Both the position numbers and the translations under genes were made by a program. From JACNKJ01 sp964344565 (GTDB lineage Bacteria; Krumholzibacteriota; Krumholzibacteriia; JACNKJ01): 64,000 bases of DNA. Below are positions 17,329-25,082 of this stretch, in pieces; position 1 is the first letter of the stretch, and the number at the start of each line of letters is the position of its first letter. The notes under the pieces are model-generated. The model made no database searches, had not been told where the DNA came from, and saw only the letters and a program-made list of their open reading frames with translations. The DNA is taken from the NCBI GenBank assembly GCA_964344565.1, contig CAYFNT010000007.1, positions 62,001 through 126,000 of the forward strand. The letters are read 5' to 3'.

Positions 17329-18294
17329 ATGCGTAACAGCCTTCGCGGAATCATGCTTTTCTCCGGCCTGCTGCTGCTCGCCGCGAGCGGCGCGGTGGCC
17401 CAGACCGGACCCGAAAACCTCGTTCTCTCCTTCGAGAATTTGGCCACCCTCGACGAAATGGTCGACGGCCACTACGAAGGTTGGGCCATCGTGGACGGCG
17501 CTCCCGTGAGCACCGGCAAGTTCAACGTGAACGGCGACGGCATGCCCGTGGAGCTGGGCGGCGGCGGCGTGATCAGCGAGTTCGACGCCGGCGAGGACAT
17601 CAGCGAGGCCACCGACATCAAGATCTCCATCGAGCCTTATGGCGATGCCGATCCCGGGCCCTCCGGCTTGATCATCGTGGAGGGCATGGTGGAGTCGTCC
17701 ATGGCCGTTCTCAAGACGGCGGTGCCCGGCCTCGATATGCTCGAGACCATGACCAGCGGCGCCTACATCCTGGCCACGCCCAGCGACAACGACTCCGATC
17801 CGAACAACGACAACGAAGGCATCTGGTGGCTGACCATGCCCGGACCCGAGGCCGGCTTCCAGTACCTGCCCGACCTCGGCGCCAACTGGGCCTATGAGGG
17901 CTGGGTCGTGGACGTCTCCGGCGGCGCGCCGGTGCCCTACTCCACCGGCACCTTTTCCATGGCCGAAGGCGAAGACAGCGACGCGGCCGGCTGCATGGGC
18001 GGCGGCCCGCCCTTCCCCGGACAGGACTTCGTGGAATACCAGTGCGGCCCCGTGCTCGACCTGGCCTCCGGCGACTTCGCCGCGGTGCTCAGCATCGAGC
18101 CCGTGCCGGACAACGGCCCCGGACCCTTCCTGCTGAAGCCCCTGGCCGGCCTCATTCCCACCGACGGCGTGGGCCAGACCGGCATCGACATGGGCAATCA
18201 GGTTCTGGACACCTTCCCCACCGGCATCGGCGCGGTCTTCGGATCCACCGCCACCTCCGAGGCCAGTTGGAGCACCGTCAAGGGACTCTACTAG
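17329..18294 (+). CDS. Secreted protein with two RskA-like (anti-sigma-K) domains and a WSxxKxLY tail
   Basis: 321 residues. Signal peptide (about residues 1-25, ending V-A-Q). Two similar segments carry the motif of the extracytoplasmic RskA domain: HYEGWAIVDGAPVSTGKF near residue 48 and AYEGWVV...YSTGTF near residue 188, each followed by an acidic D/P-rich stretch and a LS/KISIEP strand. No membrane anchor or sigma-binding region is present, so it is not a complete anti-sigma factor. It ends EASWSTVKGLY, the tail shared by four other secreted proteins here. It is divergent from the ECF/FecR operon, and a hairpin (17261-17292) and a stop-proximal terminator flank it. Confidence 0.75.
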   Translation: MRNSLRGIMLFSGLLLLAASGAVAQTGPENLVLSFENLATLDEMVDGHYEGWAIVDGAPVSTGKFNVNGDGMPVELGGGGVISEFDAGEDISEATDIKISIEPYGDADPGPSGLIIVEGMVESSMAVLKTAVPGLDMLETMTSGAYILATPSDNDSDPNNDNEGIWWLTMPGPEAGFQYLPDLGANWAYEGWVVDVSGGAPVPYSTGTFSMAEGEDSDAAGCMGGGPPFPGQDFVEYQCGPVLDLASGDFAAVLSIEPVPDNGPGPFLLKPLAGLIPTDGVGQTGIDMGNQVLDTFPTGIGAVFGSTATSEASWSTVKGLY

Positions 18295-18324
18295 TCGCAA
18301 GCGTTGTAGCACCCTCCAATGCGG

Positions 18325-18350
18325 AACCCCGCCGAGCCATCGGCGGGGTT
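18325..18350 (+). terminator. Rho-independent terminator of the RskA-like gene
   Basis: AACCCCGCCGA (18325-18335) and TCGGCGGGGTT (18340-18350) form a perfect 11-bp stem with a 4-base loop, followed by TTCGTTT. It lies 31 bases after the stop at 18294 and faces the convergent gene ending at 18368. Confidence 0.8.
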
Positions 18351-18367
18351 TTCGTTTGCGAGTCGAA

Positions 18368-19240
18368 CTAGTAGAGCGTTTTGAGGGTGGAGAAGTTCGT
18401 GCTTCGTGTCGCCACCGGATCGTCCACCGTATAGCGGATCGTCGCGTGGCTGCTCCCGGAGGAGTGCACAAAGATTTCCACGGTGATTTCCTCTCCGGGG
18501 TCGTAGCCCGATGTGCTCAGCGGCACGAGGTAGTCCTGGGTGCCTTCGTCCTCCATGATGAAGGCGAGATCCCCGTCCATGAAAACCTCGGTGACGAAAG
18601 TCATGGGCGACTCGGGCATGCAGAGCCAGGCCTGCGCGGTGAAGGCCAGGTCGAAGTCGCCATGCACGGTGGCACCCTGGGGCGGATCGATGGCCTCGGC
18701 ATGTTCGTCCATGGTCTCGTAGTCGCCCGTGAGGATGCAATAGGTCCAGGGCTCGGTGGGATTGAAGGTATAGAAACCGCGGGTCGTGTAGAATTGCTGA
18801 CCGTAGATGTCGAAGACCGCGGGTTCTTCCACGTTCATGACATGATCAACCTGGGGCCAGCTCGGAACGAACGACATGAAGCTCACTGTCGCCAGAACGA
18901 CTTCTTCGATGGCCGGGTCCAGGGGAGGATCGAACTCGATGACCAGGCCCGTGGCGAAATCCCCGGATACCTGGTAGCCGCCCCAATCCCACTCCACGAC
19001 TCCGGTGGAGTAGTAGGGGTCAAGCAGGGGGTTGATGACCTTGAACTCGACCCTCGAAATCGGATCCTCGTGCCGAAAGAACTTGGCAACCAGTTGGAGT
19101 TCGTAGGGAAAGAAGGGCGTGACATCCAGGCGGCAGTCGAAGTCGTCCGGACCGTTCTGAAAGTAGATGATATCGTTGATGCACACATCGGCGAGGCCCG
19201 CCGAGGCGATGAGCATGAGGGCGGTCAAAATCCGCTTCAT
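18368..19240 (-). CDS. Secreted protein of unknown function with a FSxxKxLY tail
   Basis: 290 residues. A short signal peptide (MKRILTALMLIASAGLA) leads into a mature part with beta-sandwich strands (ISRVEFKVINP, GDFATGLVIEFDPP, TYCILTGDYET) and four cysteines that could pair. It ends NFSTLKTLY, a variant of the WSxxKxLY tail with F for W. The ATG at 19240 lies six bases from GGGAGG (a GTG directly upstream is also in frame). That ribosome site is the end of a perfect 13-bp hairpin at 19247-19283, so translation may be gated. The aconitase-family gene ends seven bases before that hairpin on the same strand. Confidence 0.75.
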   Translation of the reverse strand: MKRILTALMLIASAGLADVCINDIIYFQNGPDDFDCRLDVTPFFPYELQLVAKFFRHEDPISRVEFKVINPLLDPYYSTGVVEWDWGGYQVSGDFATGLVIEFDPPLDPAIEEVVLATVSFMSFVPSWPQVDHVMNVEEPAVFDIYGQQFYTTRGFYTFNPTEPWTYCILTGDYETMDEHAEAIDPPQGATVHGDFDLAFTAQAWLCMPESPMTFVTEVFMDGDLAFIMEDEGTQDYLVPLSTSGYDPGEEITVEIFVHSSGSSHATIRYTVDDPVATRSTNFSTLKTLY

Positions 19241-19246
19241 CACTAT

Positions 19247-19283
19247 CCTCCCTTCGTGGCATCGATTCTACCACGAAGGGAGG
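19247..19283 (-). promoter_or_regulatory. 13-bp hairpin that buries the Shine-Dalgarno of the next gene
   Basis: On the minus strand CCTCCCTTCGTGG (19283-19271) pairs perfectly with CCACGAAGGGAGG (19259-19247) around an 11-base loop. The last six bases of the 3-prime arm, GGGAGG, are the ribosome site of the gene starting at 19240. There is no T-run after it, so it does not look like a terminator. It begins seven bases after the stop of the aconitase-family gene. Confidence 0.65.
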
Positions 19284-19289
19284 TGTCGC

Positions 19290-21266
19290 TTACAGTCTTG
19301 CCTGCACCCAGTTTTCGAGCCCGCCGGTGAGCACGAGTTCCTGGGCGGCGGCGCCCACGGGGCTGAGCGCGTAGCTCTTGCCGTCCACCTCGAGGGTAGC
19401 CTTGCGGAAGTCGAGCTTCGCGGCCATGGCCGTGCGCACGGTGAGAGCGTCTTCTCCGTGTTTGGCTTTCAGATCGCGGGAGAGCTCGGGCGCTTCGAGC
19501 ACCAGGAAGCCGTTGTTCAGGGCGTTGCGCTTGTAGGTCTCGCTGAAACTGCCGGCCAGCACCAGGCGAATGCCGCGATGCTTGAGCGCCGTGGCAGCCT
19601 GCTCCCGACTCGAGCCCGTGCCGAAGTTGAAGCCGCCCACGAGCAGGTCGCCTTCCTTCGCCAGCGACTGGAACTCCGTGTCGTAGTTTTCCATGGCCAC
19701 TTCGGCCTGCTGCTCGGGAGTGATGTCGTCCTGGTAGGTGTACTTGCCGGGATAGATGCCGTCGGTGTTCAGGTTGTCCTCGTGCACGAAGAGCAGTTCG
19801 CCTTCGACGACTTCCGGGAAACCTTCGAGAATGGTGACCGCCGGCGCGTCGCCCGCGGGCTTTGCGCGTTCGGCGATCTCGGCGCGGGGCGCGGCGCCTT
19901 CGAAGCTCCATCCATCGGGCATGGCGATCTTCCCGGCCAGGGCGCTGGCGGCGACCACGGCGGGCGAAGCCAGATAGGCCTCGGCCTCGGGCGAACCCAT
20001 GCGTCCGCGGAAGTTTCGGTTGGTGGCGCTGATGCCCACCTCGCCGTCTTCCAGGAGCCCAACGCCGAGGCCGATGCAGGGACCGCATCCCGGCGGGATG
20101 ATCCTGGCGCCCGCCTCGACCAGGGCCTGCCAGTCGCCGCGCCGCTCGCTCTCGGCCTGCACCTCGCTGGAGGCGGCGGCCACGTAGAACTCGACGCCGT
20201 CGGGCACCCTGCCGCCCTTGATCACGGCGGCGGCCTCGGCCAGGTCCTCCACCCGCGAGTTCACGCAGGAGACGAGGTAGGCCTTCTGAATCGCCATGTC
20301 GCGACCCGCCATCTCGGCGCCGGAGTTCATGGTCTTCAGATTGTGGGGACCGCTGATGTACGGCTCCACGCTGGCGAGGTCCAGCTTGATCTCCTTGGCG
20401 TAGTAGGCGTCTTCGTCGGCCTCGGGGAAGCTGGCTTCCAGGGCCGCCAGTCTCCGCAGGTTCATGCGCGGATGCTCCTCGCCCTCGGCATCGGCGTCCG
20501 AGGGTACGCCGGCCAGGCCGCGCGCGGCCACCGACTCGGCGCGGGCGCGGATCCAATCGAAGGTGCGCGGGTCGATGGGGAAGACGCCGGCCAGTGCGCC
20601 CCACTCGGTGGTCATGTTGGCGATGGCCAGGCGCGCATCCACGCTGAGAGTGGCCACTCCCTCGCCGGTGAATTCGATGGCGTGGTTGAGCACCTGATCC
20701 TGGTTGAAGAATCCGGCCAGGGTGATGATGACGTCCTTGCCCGTCACGCCGGGGCGAAGCTCGCCGGTGAGTTCCACGCGGGCCACCGGCGGCACCTGCC
20801 ACCAGGTGCGACCCGTGGCCCAGATGGCCGCCGCGTCGGTGCGCACGATGGGCGTGCCTAGGCAGCCGAGGCCGCCGTACATGTTCGAGTGCGAGTCGCT
20901 GGCCACGACCATGCTCGTGGGCCAGGCGTATCCTTCCTCGCACATGATCTGATGTCCGATGCCGCGACCGGCCGGATAGAAATCGACGCCCATCTCGGCG
21001 GCGAAGGCCTCGATGCCCGCGTACTTGGCGAGGTTCTTCTCGCTGGTGTCCTGCACGTTGTGGTCGAGTGCGTAGACCGGCTGGCGCGGGTTGTCCATCT
21101 TCGTGGCGCCGATGGACTTGAACTTGGGTATGACCGCGCCGGTGTTGTCGTGGGTCATCACGTGGGCTGGGCGGATGGACAGGAAGTCGCCGCTCTGCAC
21201 CTCATGGCCTGGCTCAAGGTCCACGGCGAAGCGCTGGGCGAGCTTTTCGACGAGATTCTGCGGCAT
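19290..21266 (-). CDS. Aconitase/homoaconitase family hydro-lyase, fused large and small domains
   Basis: 658 residues containing both the [4Fe-4S] hydratase domains (1-3) and the swivel domain 4 in one chain. Cluster cysteines are expected in VSCVNSR and in the C-x-x-C of PPGCGPCIGLG. SDSHSNMYGGLGCLG and NFRGRMGSPEAEAYLASP are family motifs, and NFGTGSSREQA lies in the swivel domain. The length fits the single-chain aconitase/homoaconitase group and is shorter than AcnA (about 890). Whether it acts on citrate, homocitrate or an isopropylmalate-like substrate cannot be told, and no lysine or leucine genes are adjacent. AAGGAGG precedes the ATG. Confidence 0.85.
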   Translation of the reverse strand: MPQNLVEKLAQRFAVDLEPGHEVQSGDFLSIRPAHVMTHDNTGAVIPKFKSIGATKMDNPRQPVYALDHNVQDTSEKNLAKYAGIEAFAAEMGVDFYPAGRGIGHQIMCEEGYAWPTSMVVASDSHSNMYGGLGCLGTPIVRTDAAAIWATGRTWWQVPPVARVELTGELRPGVTGKDVIITLAGFFNQDQVLNHAIEFTGEGVATLSVDARLAIANMTTEWGALAGVFPIDPRTFDWIRARAESVAARGLAGVPSDADAEGEEHPRMNLRRLAALEASFPEADEDAYYAKEIKLDLASVEPYISGPHNLKTMNSGAEMAGRDMAIQKAYLVSCVNSRVEDLAEAAAVIKGGRVPDGVEFYVAAASSEVQAESERRGDWQALVEAGARIIPPGCGPCIGLGVGLLEDGEVGISATNRNFRGRMGSPEAEAYLASPAVVAASALAGKIAMPDGWSFEGAAPRAEIAERAKPAGDAPAVTILEGFPEVVEGELLFVHEDNLNTDGIYPGKYTYQDDITPEQQAEVAMENYDTEFQSLAKEGDLLVGGFNFGTGSSREQAATALKHRGIRLVLAGSFSETYKRNALNNGFLVLEAPELSRDLKAKHGEDALTVRTAMAAKLDFRKATLEVDGKSYALSPVGAAAQELVLTGGLENWVQARL

Positions 21267-21342
21267 GGCGCCTCCTTTTTAGGCCTATAAAATGGGGCCT
21301 GACCTCTAGTATTTCAATGGATTAGCCTTGACTTCAAGGGCT

Positions 21343-21393
21343 GTATTACGCATCATGCGTTACGCACTGAGCATAACGCATGATGCGTAATAC
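21343..21393. repeat. Perfect 20-bp inverted repeat upstream of an ATPase gene
   Basis: GTATTACGCATCATGCGTTA (21343-21362) and its exact complement at 21374-21393 enclose an 11-base loop. Each arm is itself almost palindromic around ACGCAT-ATGCGT. The right arm ends two bases before the GGAG ribosome site of the gene starting at 21407. It could be an operator, an RNA hairpin, or a relic of the insertion that brought in this lower-GC gene. Confidence 0.75.
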
Positions 21394-21406
21394 ACGGAGC
21401 ATGGTC

Positions 21407-22549
21407 ATGGGCAACCCATTCAGATATGGCGAAATCGTAAGCAAGGAGAACTTCTGCAACAGGACGACTGAGATGCGGGACGTCACCAGAGCCATGAAGA
21501 ACGGCGACCGCATGATCCTCTTCTCCGAGCGTAGGATGGGGAAAACTTCACTCGTCCGACTGGCCCTCGAGAGTCTGCCGAAGTCGGGCTTCATCACTTC
21601 CTATATAGACCTCTGGCCAACCTTGAATGCACGTGGAATGGCCCAGATTCTGGCGATTCACTTCACTCAGGATTTTTCCAAGAGGAAGGCTGACGTTCTA
21701 AACTCGGCCAAGGAGTTCTTTGCTCATCTTCGACCCGAGGTGAGCATTGCGCCGGACGGGTCCACGAGGCTTTCGTTCAGCATAAAGCCATCGGACGGCG
21801 AGATTCCGGAACTGATGGAGATACTCATGGCTCCTTCCAGAATCGCCGACAAGTTGAAGAAACGGGTTGTCGTCGTGCTCGATGAGATTCAGCAGATCTT
21901 CGAGTACGCAGACGAGTACGCGGAACGAGCCCTTCGAACCGCAATACAGAATCAGCCTGGTGTTGCGTTCATTCTCCTTGGGAGCCGGAAGCACCTCATC
22001 CAGAAGATGCTTCACGACAAGAATCGACCCCTCTACCGAGCGGGATCGGTCTACCCATTGTCCATGATCCGGACCGAGCACTGGCTACCCTACATCAAGG
22101 AACGCTTCGAGAATGCCGGGAAAGACATCACCGAGGAGCAGATCATAGAGGGCTGCAGGCTGACGCAAGGACATCCCTACTACACGCAACACCTTTTCAA
22201 TGTACTTTGGGATCTCTACGACGATATCCATGAGACTCCGGACATCCTGTTACTGGAAACTGCATTCGGGCAAGTACTCCAACGCGAGCATTCTGCATTC
22301 AGCAACCTGTGGGAGGCCCTGACTCGAAACCAGAAGTACTTTCTGTACGGCCTTGCCATCCACGGCTCAAAGCCCAAAGTGTATCACTCCGAATTCATCC
22401 AAGAGCTCGGACTTAAGACAAGCTCGAATGTTCAGCGTATAGTAGAAGCACTCCTGAAGAAGGACATCATCGATCACGATGATGGATCCTTCCTGATAAG
22501 CGATCGCTTCTTCCGTGAGTGGATTCGGCGCGAGGAATATCGCCTCTAG
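21407..22549 (+). CDS. AAA-type ATPase of the archaeal-like ATP-binding family
   Basis: 380 residues with P-loop SERRMGKTS (the first glycine of the usual motif is serine) about 40 residues in, Walker B VVVVLDEIQ, a sensor-like FILLGSRKH and a C-terminal winged-helix region (LGLKTSSNVQRIVEALLKKDII). This pattern is common in stand-alone ATPases of unknown role that occur sporadically in bacteria and archaea. The ATG at 21407 is seven bases from GGAG; the earlier ATGs overlap the inverted repeat or sit too close. The gene is less GC-rich than its neighbours and is preceded by the 20-bp inverted repeat, both signs of possible transfer. Its stop shares a CTAG with the convergent channel gene. 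Confidence 0.8.
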   Translation: MGNPFRYGEIVSKENFCNRTTEMRDVTRAMKNGDRMILFSERRMGKTSLVRLALESLPKSGFITSYIDLWPTLNARGMAQILAIHFTQDFSKRKADVLNSAKEFFAHLRPEVSIAPDGSTRLSFSIKPSDGEIPELMEILMAPSRIADKLKKRVVVVLDEIQQIFEYADEYAERALRTAIQNQPGVAFILLGSRKHLIQKMLHDKNRPLYRAGSVYPLSMIRTEHWLPYIKERFENAGKDITEEQIIEGCRLTQGHPYYTQHLFNVLWDLYDDIHETPDILLLETAFGQVLQREHSAFSNLWEALTRNQKYFLYGLAIHGSKPKVYHSEFIQELGLKTSSNVQRIVEALLKKDIIDHDDGSFLISDRFFREWIRREEYRL

Positions 22550-23508
22550 AGCTCTTCCACGCAGATGCGTCCCCGACGGGCCGCGGCCAGGGTCTGCAGG
22601 AGCACCACCGTCACCACCAGACTGGTGAGGATCAGGAGCGCCGTACCCAGCCATCCATAGAAGGCTAGGCCCGTGAGCTTGTGCATGAGCAGGCTGCTCA
22701 GGGTCACCGAGGCCAGGGGGAAGGTGTAGGCCCACCAGCTCACGTAGAAGGGCAGGCGGATGAATCGCCGAACCTTTCCCAGGAGCAACAGGAAGGTGAA
22801 TAGCCCGAAGAAGTAGAGCAGGCGAGCGAAGGGCGCGAAGTCGCCGGTGAGTTTCATCCAGGCGATGAACCCCACCGAGGGCGGCGCGATGAGAATGGAC
22901 AGGGTGGGCAGCAGCTTCTCCGGCAGGGGCGGGTGGAAGATGAGCCGGTAGAAGACCACGGTCATGAAGACGATCCAGAAGATGATTCCCACGCTGAAGA
23001 AGAGCCAGGAAATGTCCGGATGGGCCGTCTGCGCCCCGGCCACGGGCACCAGGATCGTGCCCACCACAGGAATGAACCAGGCCGGATTCAGACTGTGGAT
23101 GCTCATGTCCCCCCGGATCCAGAGAGCGATGATGCGCAGGGTGGCCAGCAGGTGCAGCGGCGCGCCGATCCACCAGAGCACTCGCGCCAGCTCGGGCCGC
23201 AGGGTCGAGAAACCGATGCCGAGCAGCAGGATCGAGATGGAGAAGGCCGGGAAGAAGTTCACGCGGATGGGGTGGCGCCACTCCCCGGCCACACGTCCGG
23301 GATAGCGGGCACACTTGGCCAGGTAGAGGCCCGAAAGCAGCAGGAACCAGATCGCGGTGACATAGAGGAGGACCGTTCCCGTCGCCAGCGAGCGATGCAT
23401 GATCTCGCCGTAACGCAGCCAGGAAATGGAGAACCCGGCCAGTCCCATGACCGACCCGAACAGTGTGATGGGAAGGTTCTCCAGACGGTCGTTTCTGAGA
23501 AGTTCCAC
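22546..23508 (-). CDS. SLAC1/TehA-family integral membrane transporter or anion channel
   Basis: About 320 residues with around ten hydrophobic segments, and the family pattern of inward Gly-rich helices (TLFGSVMGLAGFSISWLRYGE at the start, FYVSWWAYTFPLASVTLSSL late). This is the tellurite-resistance/dicarboxylate transporter (TDT) family that includes TehA and plant SLAC1 channels. The ion carried is unknown. I chose GTG at 23508 because GGAGG lies six bases before it; the TTG at 23565 has no ribosome site and the ATG at 23514 touches the GGAGG. The region upstream contains alternating TCAAC/GTTGA elements (23563-23586). Confidence 0.82.
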   Translation of the reverse strand: MELLRNDRLENLPITLFGSVMGLAGFSISWLRYGEIMHRSLATGTVLLYVTAIWFLLLSGLYLAKCARYPGRVAGEWRHPIRVNFFPAFSISILLLGIGFSTLRPELARVLWWIGAPLHLLATLRIIALWIRGDMSIHSLNPAWFIPVVGTILVPVAGAQTAHPDISWLFFSVGIIFWIVFMTVVFYRLIFHPPLPEKLLPTLSILIAPPSVGFIAWMKLTGDFAPFARLLYFFGLFTFLLLLGKVRRFIRLPFYVSWWAYTFPLASVTLSSLLMHKLTGLAFYGWLGTALLILTSLVVTVVLLQTLAAARRGRICVEEL

Positions 23509-23562
23509 GAACATCCTCCATCGAGTTTCGACCAATGAACACCAGTTCTGCCATATTTTCAA

Positions 23563-23586
23563 CAAGTTGACATGATCAACAGATCA
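23563..23586. repeat. Alternating TCAAC/GTTGA elements in a divergent intergenic region
   Basis: The order is TCAAC-AA-GTTGA-CATGA-TCAAC, that is, two overlapping short inverted repeats sharing a central GTTGA. It lies between the channel gene (minus) and the secreted gene at 23705 (plus), so one regulator could affect both. Confidence 0.35.
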
Positions 23587-23635
23587 AATCGGATATGCGG
23601 AGATCATTTGCTTTAATTGACAAAATCCTATTTTC

Positions 23636-23664
23636 TTGAATTCCCGACCAGGCCTCTATATGCT
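23636..23664 (+). promoter_or_regulatory. Candidate promoter for the secreted protein at 23705
   Basis: TTGAAT (23636-23641), a 17-base spacer and TATGCT (23659-23664), each with four of six matches. A perfect TTGACA at 23617-23622 lies just upstream but has no good -10 at 16-18 bases. The region is AT-rich compared with the coding DNA. Confidence 0.35.
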
Positions 23665-23704
23665 TGAGATCGTTTTAAGTAACAGCATTCACCCAGGAGA
23701 TAGC

Positions 23705-24481
23705 ATGAAGCAGATTACTCGATCCTTTGTTTTGCTGGCCATGCTGCTAGGCGTCACGGTCACAGCCAGAGGACACACCATCATTTGCGGACACACTCAC
23801 GATCCGGACGTGCCGAAGTTCATCAGCTGTGACCCCCCCAACGCCAATTGCACCATCGACGACAAGCCCGGCCATTGCAAGGATCACATCAGACCCGTGG
23901 CGGCCACCTGCGTCTGCAAGCGCGATGCGGATCCCGGGCGCTTCTTCTTTCAGGAGTTCCAGGGAAACGGCCCCATCACCATTCCTTCTGAGATCGCCTT
24001 CACACTTCTGCCCTCCATCGACTCTTTCGATCTCCTGCTGTTCCATGACAGCAACTGGAGCGAGTGCGGCGAGGAGACGGCCATGCCGGATGTCTTCGGG
24101 ATCTTCACTCTCGCCTTCGAGCCTTCTGGAGAATCGGGAATCGCCGATTGGACCCTGCTGCACTATCAGTCGGACTGGAGCAGCTTCCCGCTCTGCGGCG
24201 AAGGGACGGGACCGAATCACGAGACCATCCACGATGGGTTCCTCTCCTCGGGCACCCTCGACCTGTCGACCGGCCTCCTGGAGGGCGAATTCCACACGAA
24301 GATCGCCAACGACCTCTATCCGGAGGGCTCGGAGCTCTACAGTCGCGGCGGGGTCGCCGGTGTACTGGATCTGGATACCGGCATGGGCTGGATCCATTTC
24401 ACGGGCAACGTCGATCTCGGATGGGAGCCCACGGGCGTCCTCGAAGACTTGAACTGGGGATCCGTCAAGTCCAGCTACTGA
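23705..24481 (+). CDS. Secreted cysteine-containing protein with a WGxxKxxY tail
   Basis: 258 residues from the ATG at 23705, which has AGGAG six bases upstream and begins a good signal peptide (MKQITRSFVLLAMLLGVTVTARG). The mature N-terminus has seven cysteines within about 60 residues (IICGHTHD, ISCDPPNANC, GHCKDH, ATCVCKRD), which look like disulfides or a metal site. The rest has beta-rich strands ending in a GEFHTKIAND and WIHFTGNVD region. It ends LNWGSVKSSY, a member of the shared C-terminal tail family. No known domain is recognised. It is followed by the Rrf2 regulator. Confidence 0.75.
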   Translation: MKQITRSFVLLAMLLGVTVTARGHTIICGHTHDPDVPKFISCDPPNANCTIDDKPGHCKDHIRPVAATCVCKRDADPGRFFFQEFQGNGPITIPSEIAFTLLPSIDSFDLLLFHDSNWSECGEETAMPDVFGIFTLAFEPSGESGIADWTLLHYQSDWSSFPLCGEGTGPNHETIHDGFLSSGTLDLSTGLLEGEFHTKIANDLYPEGSELYSRGGVAGVLDLDTGMGWIHFTGNVDLGWEPTGVLEDLNWGSVKSSY

Positions 24482-24508
24482 TCTCAGGTCGCCGGCCCGG
24501 TGGCAAGA

Positions 24509-24571
24509 GCATTTCCACCCTTGGCATTCGCCTCGGGAAGAGGTAGTATCGCTACCTGGAGGTGGAAATGC
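24509..24571. repeat. 11-bp inverted repeat bracketing the rrf2 promoter and start codon
   Basis: GCATTTCCACC (24509-24519) is the exact complement of GGTGGAAATGC (24561-24571). The right arm covers the end of the ribosome site and the start codon of the Rrf2 gene; the left arm lies just upstream of its -35 box. RNA read through from upstream would fold and hide the start; RNA from the gene's own promoter would lack the left arm. Confidence 0.6.
24521..24549 (+). promoter_or_regulatory. Candidate sigma70 promoter of the Rrf2 gene with an overlapping inverted repeat
   Basis: TTGGCA (24521-24526, five of six), a 17-base spacer and TAGTAT (24544-24549, four of six). GGTA (24542-24545) and TACC (24553-24556) form a short inverted repeat over the -10 and start, a likely position for autoregulation by an Rrf2 protein. 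Confidence 0.55.
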
Positions 24572-24981
24572 GCCTGACCAAGACTTCCGAGTACGCCATT
24601 CGCGTCATGGTCTACCTGGCCAATCACAAGGACGAACGGCTGTCGGCCACGCATATCCACCAGAAGCTGAACATACCCTACAAGTATCTGGGCAAGATGA
24701 TGAGCACCCTGGCCGCCACGGGACTGGTGAAGTCCATGCGCGGCAAGACCGGCGGCTATCAGGTCTGCTGCGAGCTGGACAAGGTGACCCTGGCCCGCAT
24801 CGTGGACGAGGTGGAGGGCCTGGACAGCTACGAGCGCTGCCTGCTCGGCTTCGAAACCTGCGGCGACGAGAAGCCCTGCCCCATGCACAAGCTCTGGGGC
24901 CCCCAGCGGGACGCCATCAAGGAAATGATCTACAACACCACCCTGCAGGATCTCGTGGACCAGGACAGCATCAGCTTCTGA
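24568..24981 (+). CDS. Rrf2 family transcriptional regulator, probable Fe-S sensor
   Basis: 137 residues. The N-terminal winged helix (MRLTKTSEYAIRVMVYLA, IPYKYLGKMMSTLAATGLVKSMRGKTGGYQ) is classic Rrf2. Three cysteines in CLLGFETCGDEKPC, in the position used by IscR, NsrR and RsrR to bind an Fe-S cluster, make a redox or NO/iron sensor likely; two more cysteines (Q-V-C-C-E) precede them. The ATG at 24568 lies five bases after GGAGG, with a GTG six bases earlier as the alternative. A promoter with inverted repeats lies just upstream. No iron-sulfur assembly genes are adjacent, so the targets are unknown. Confidence 0.88.
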   Translation: MRLTKTSEYAIRVMVYLANHKDERLSATHIHQKLNIPYKYLGKMMSTLAATGLVKSMRGKTGGYQVCCELDKVTLARIVDEVEGLDSYERCLLGFETCGDEKPCPMHKLWGPQRDAIKEMIYNTTLQDLVDQDSISF

Positions 24982-25082
24982 GCTGCCCGCGGCCCCCGAG
25001 CTTTCTGCTGGCCATCCCTCGCTAACACCTTTACTTTCTACGCGGTTCTGCCGATAAGGGCATTATCCGAGGAGAGCGTGGA

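Noticed and set aside
19247..19283. Hairpin as the terminator of the aconitase-family gene
   Set aside because: No T-run follows on the minus strand, and the 3-prime arm is the ribosome site of the next gene; translational gating is the better reading.
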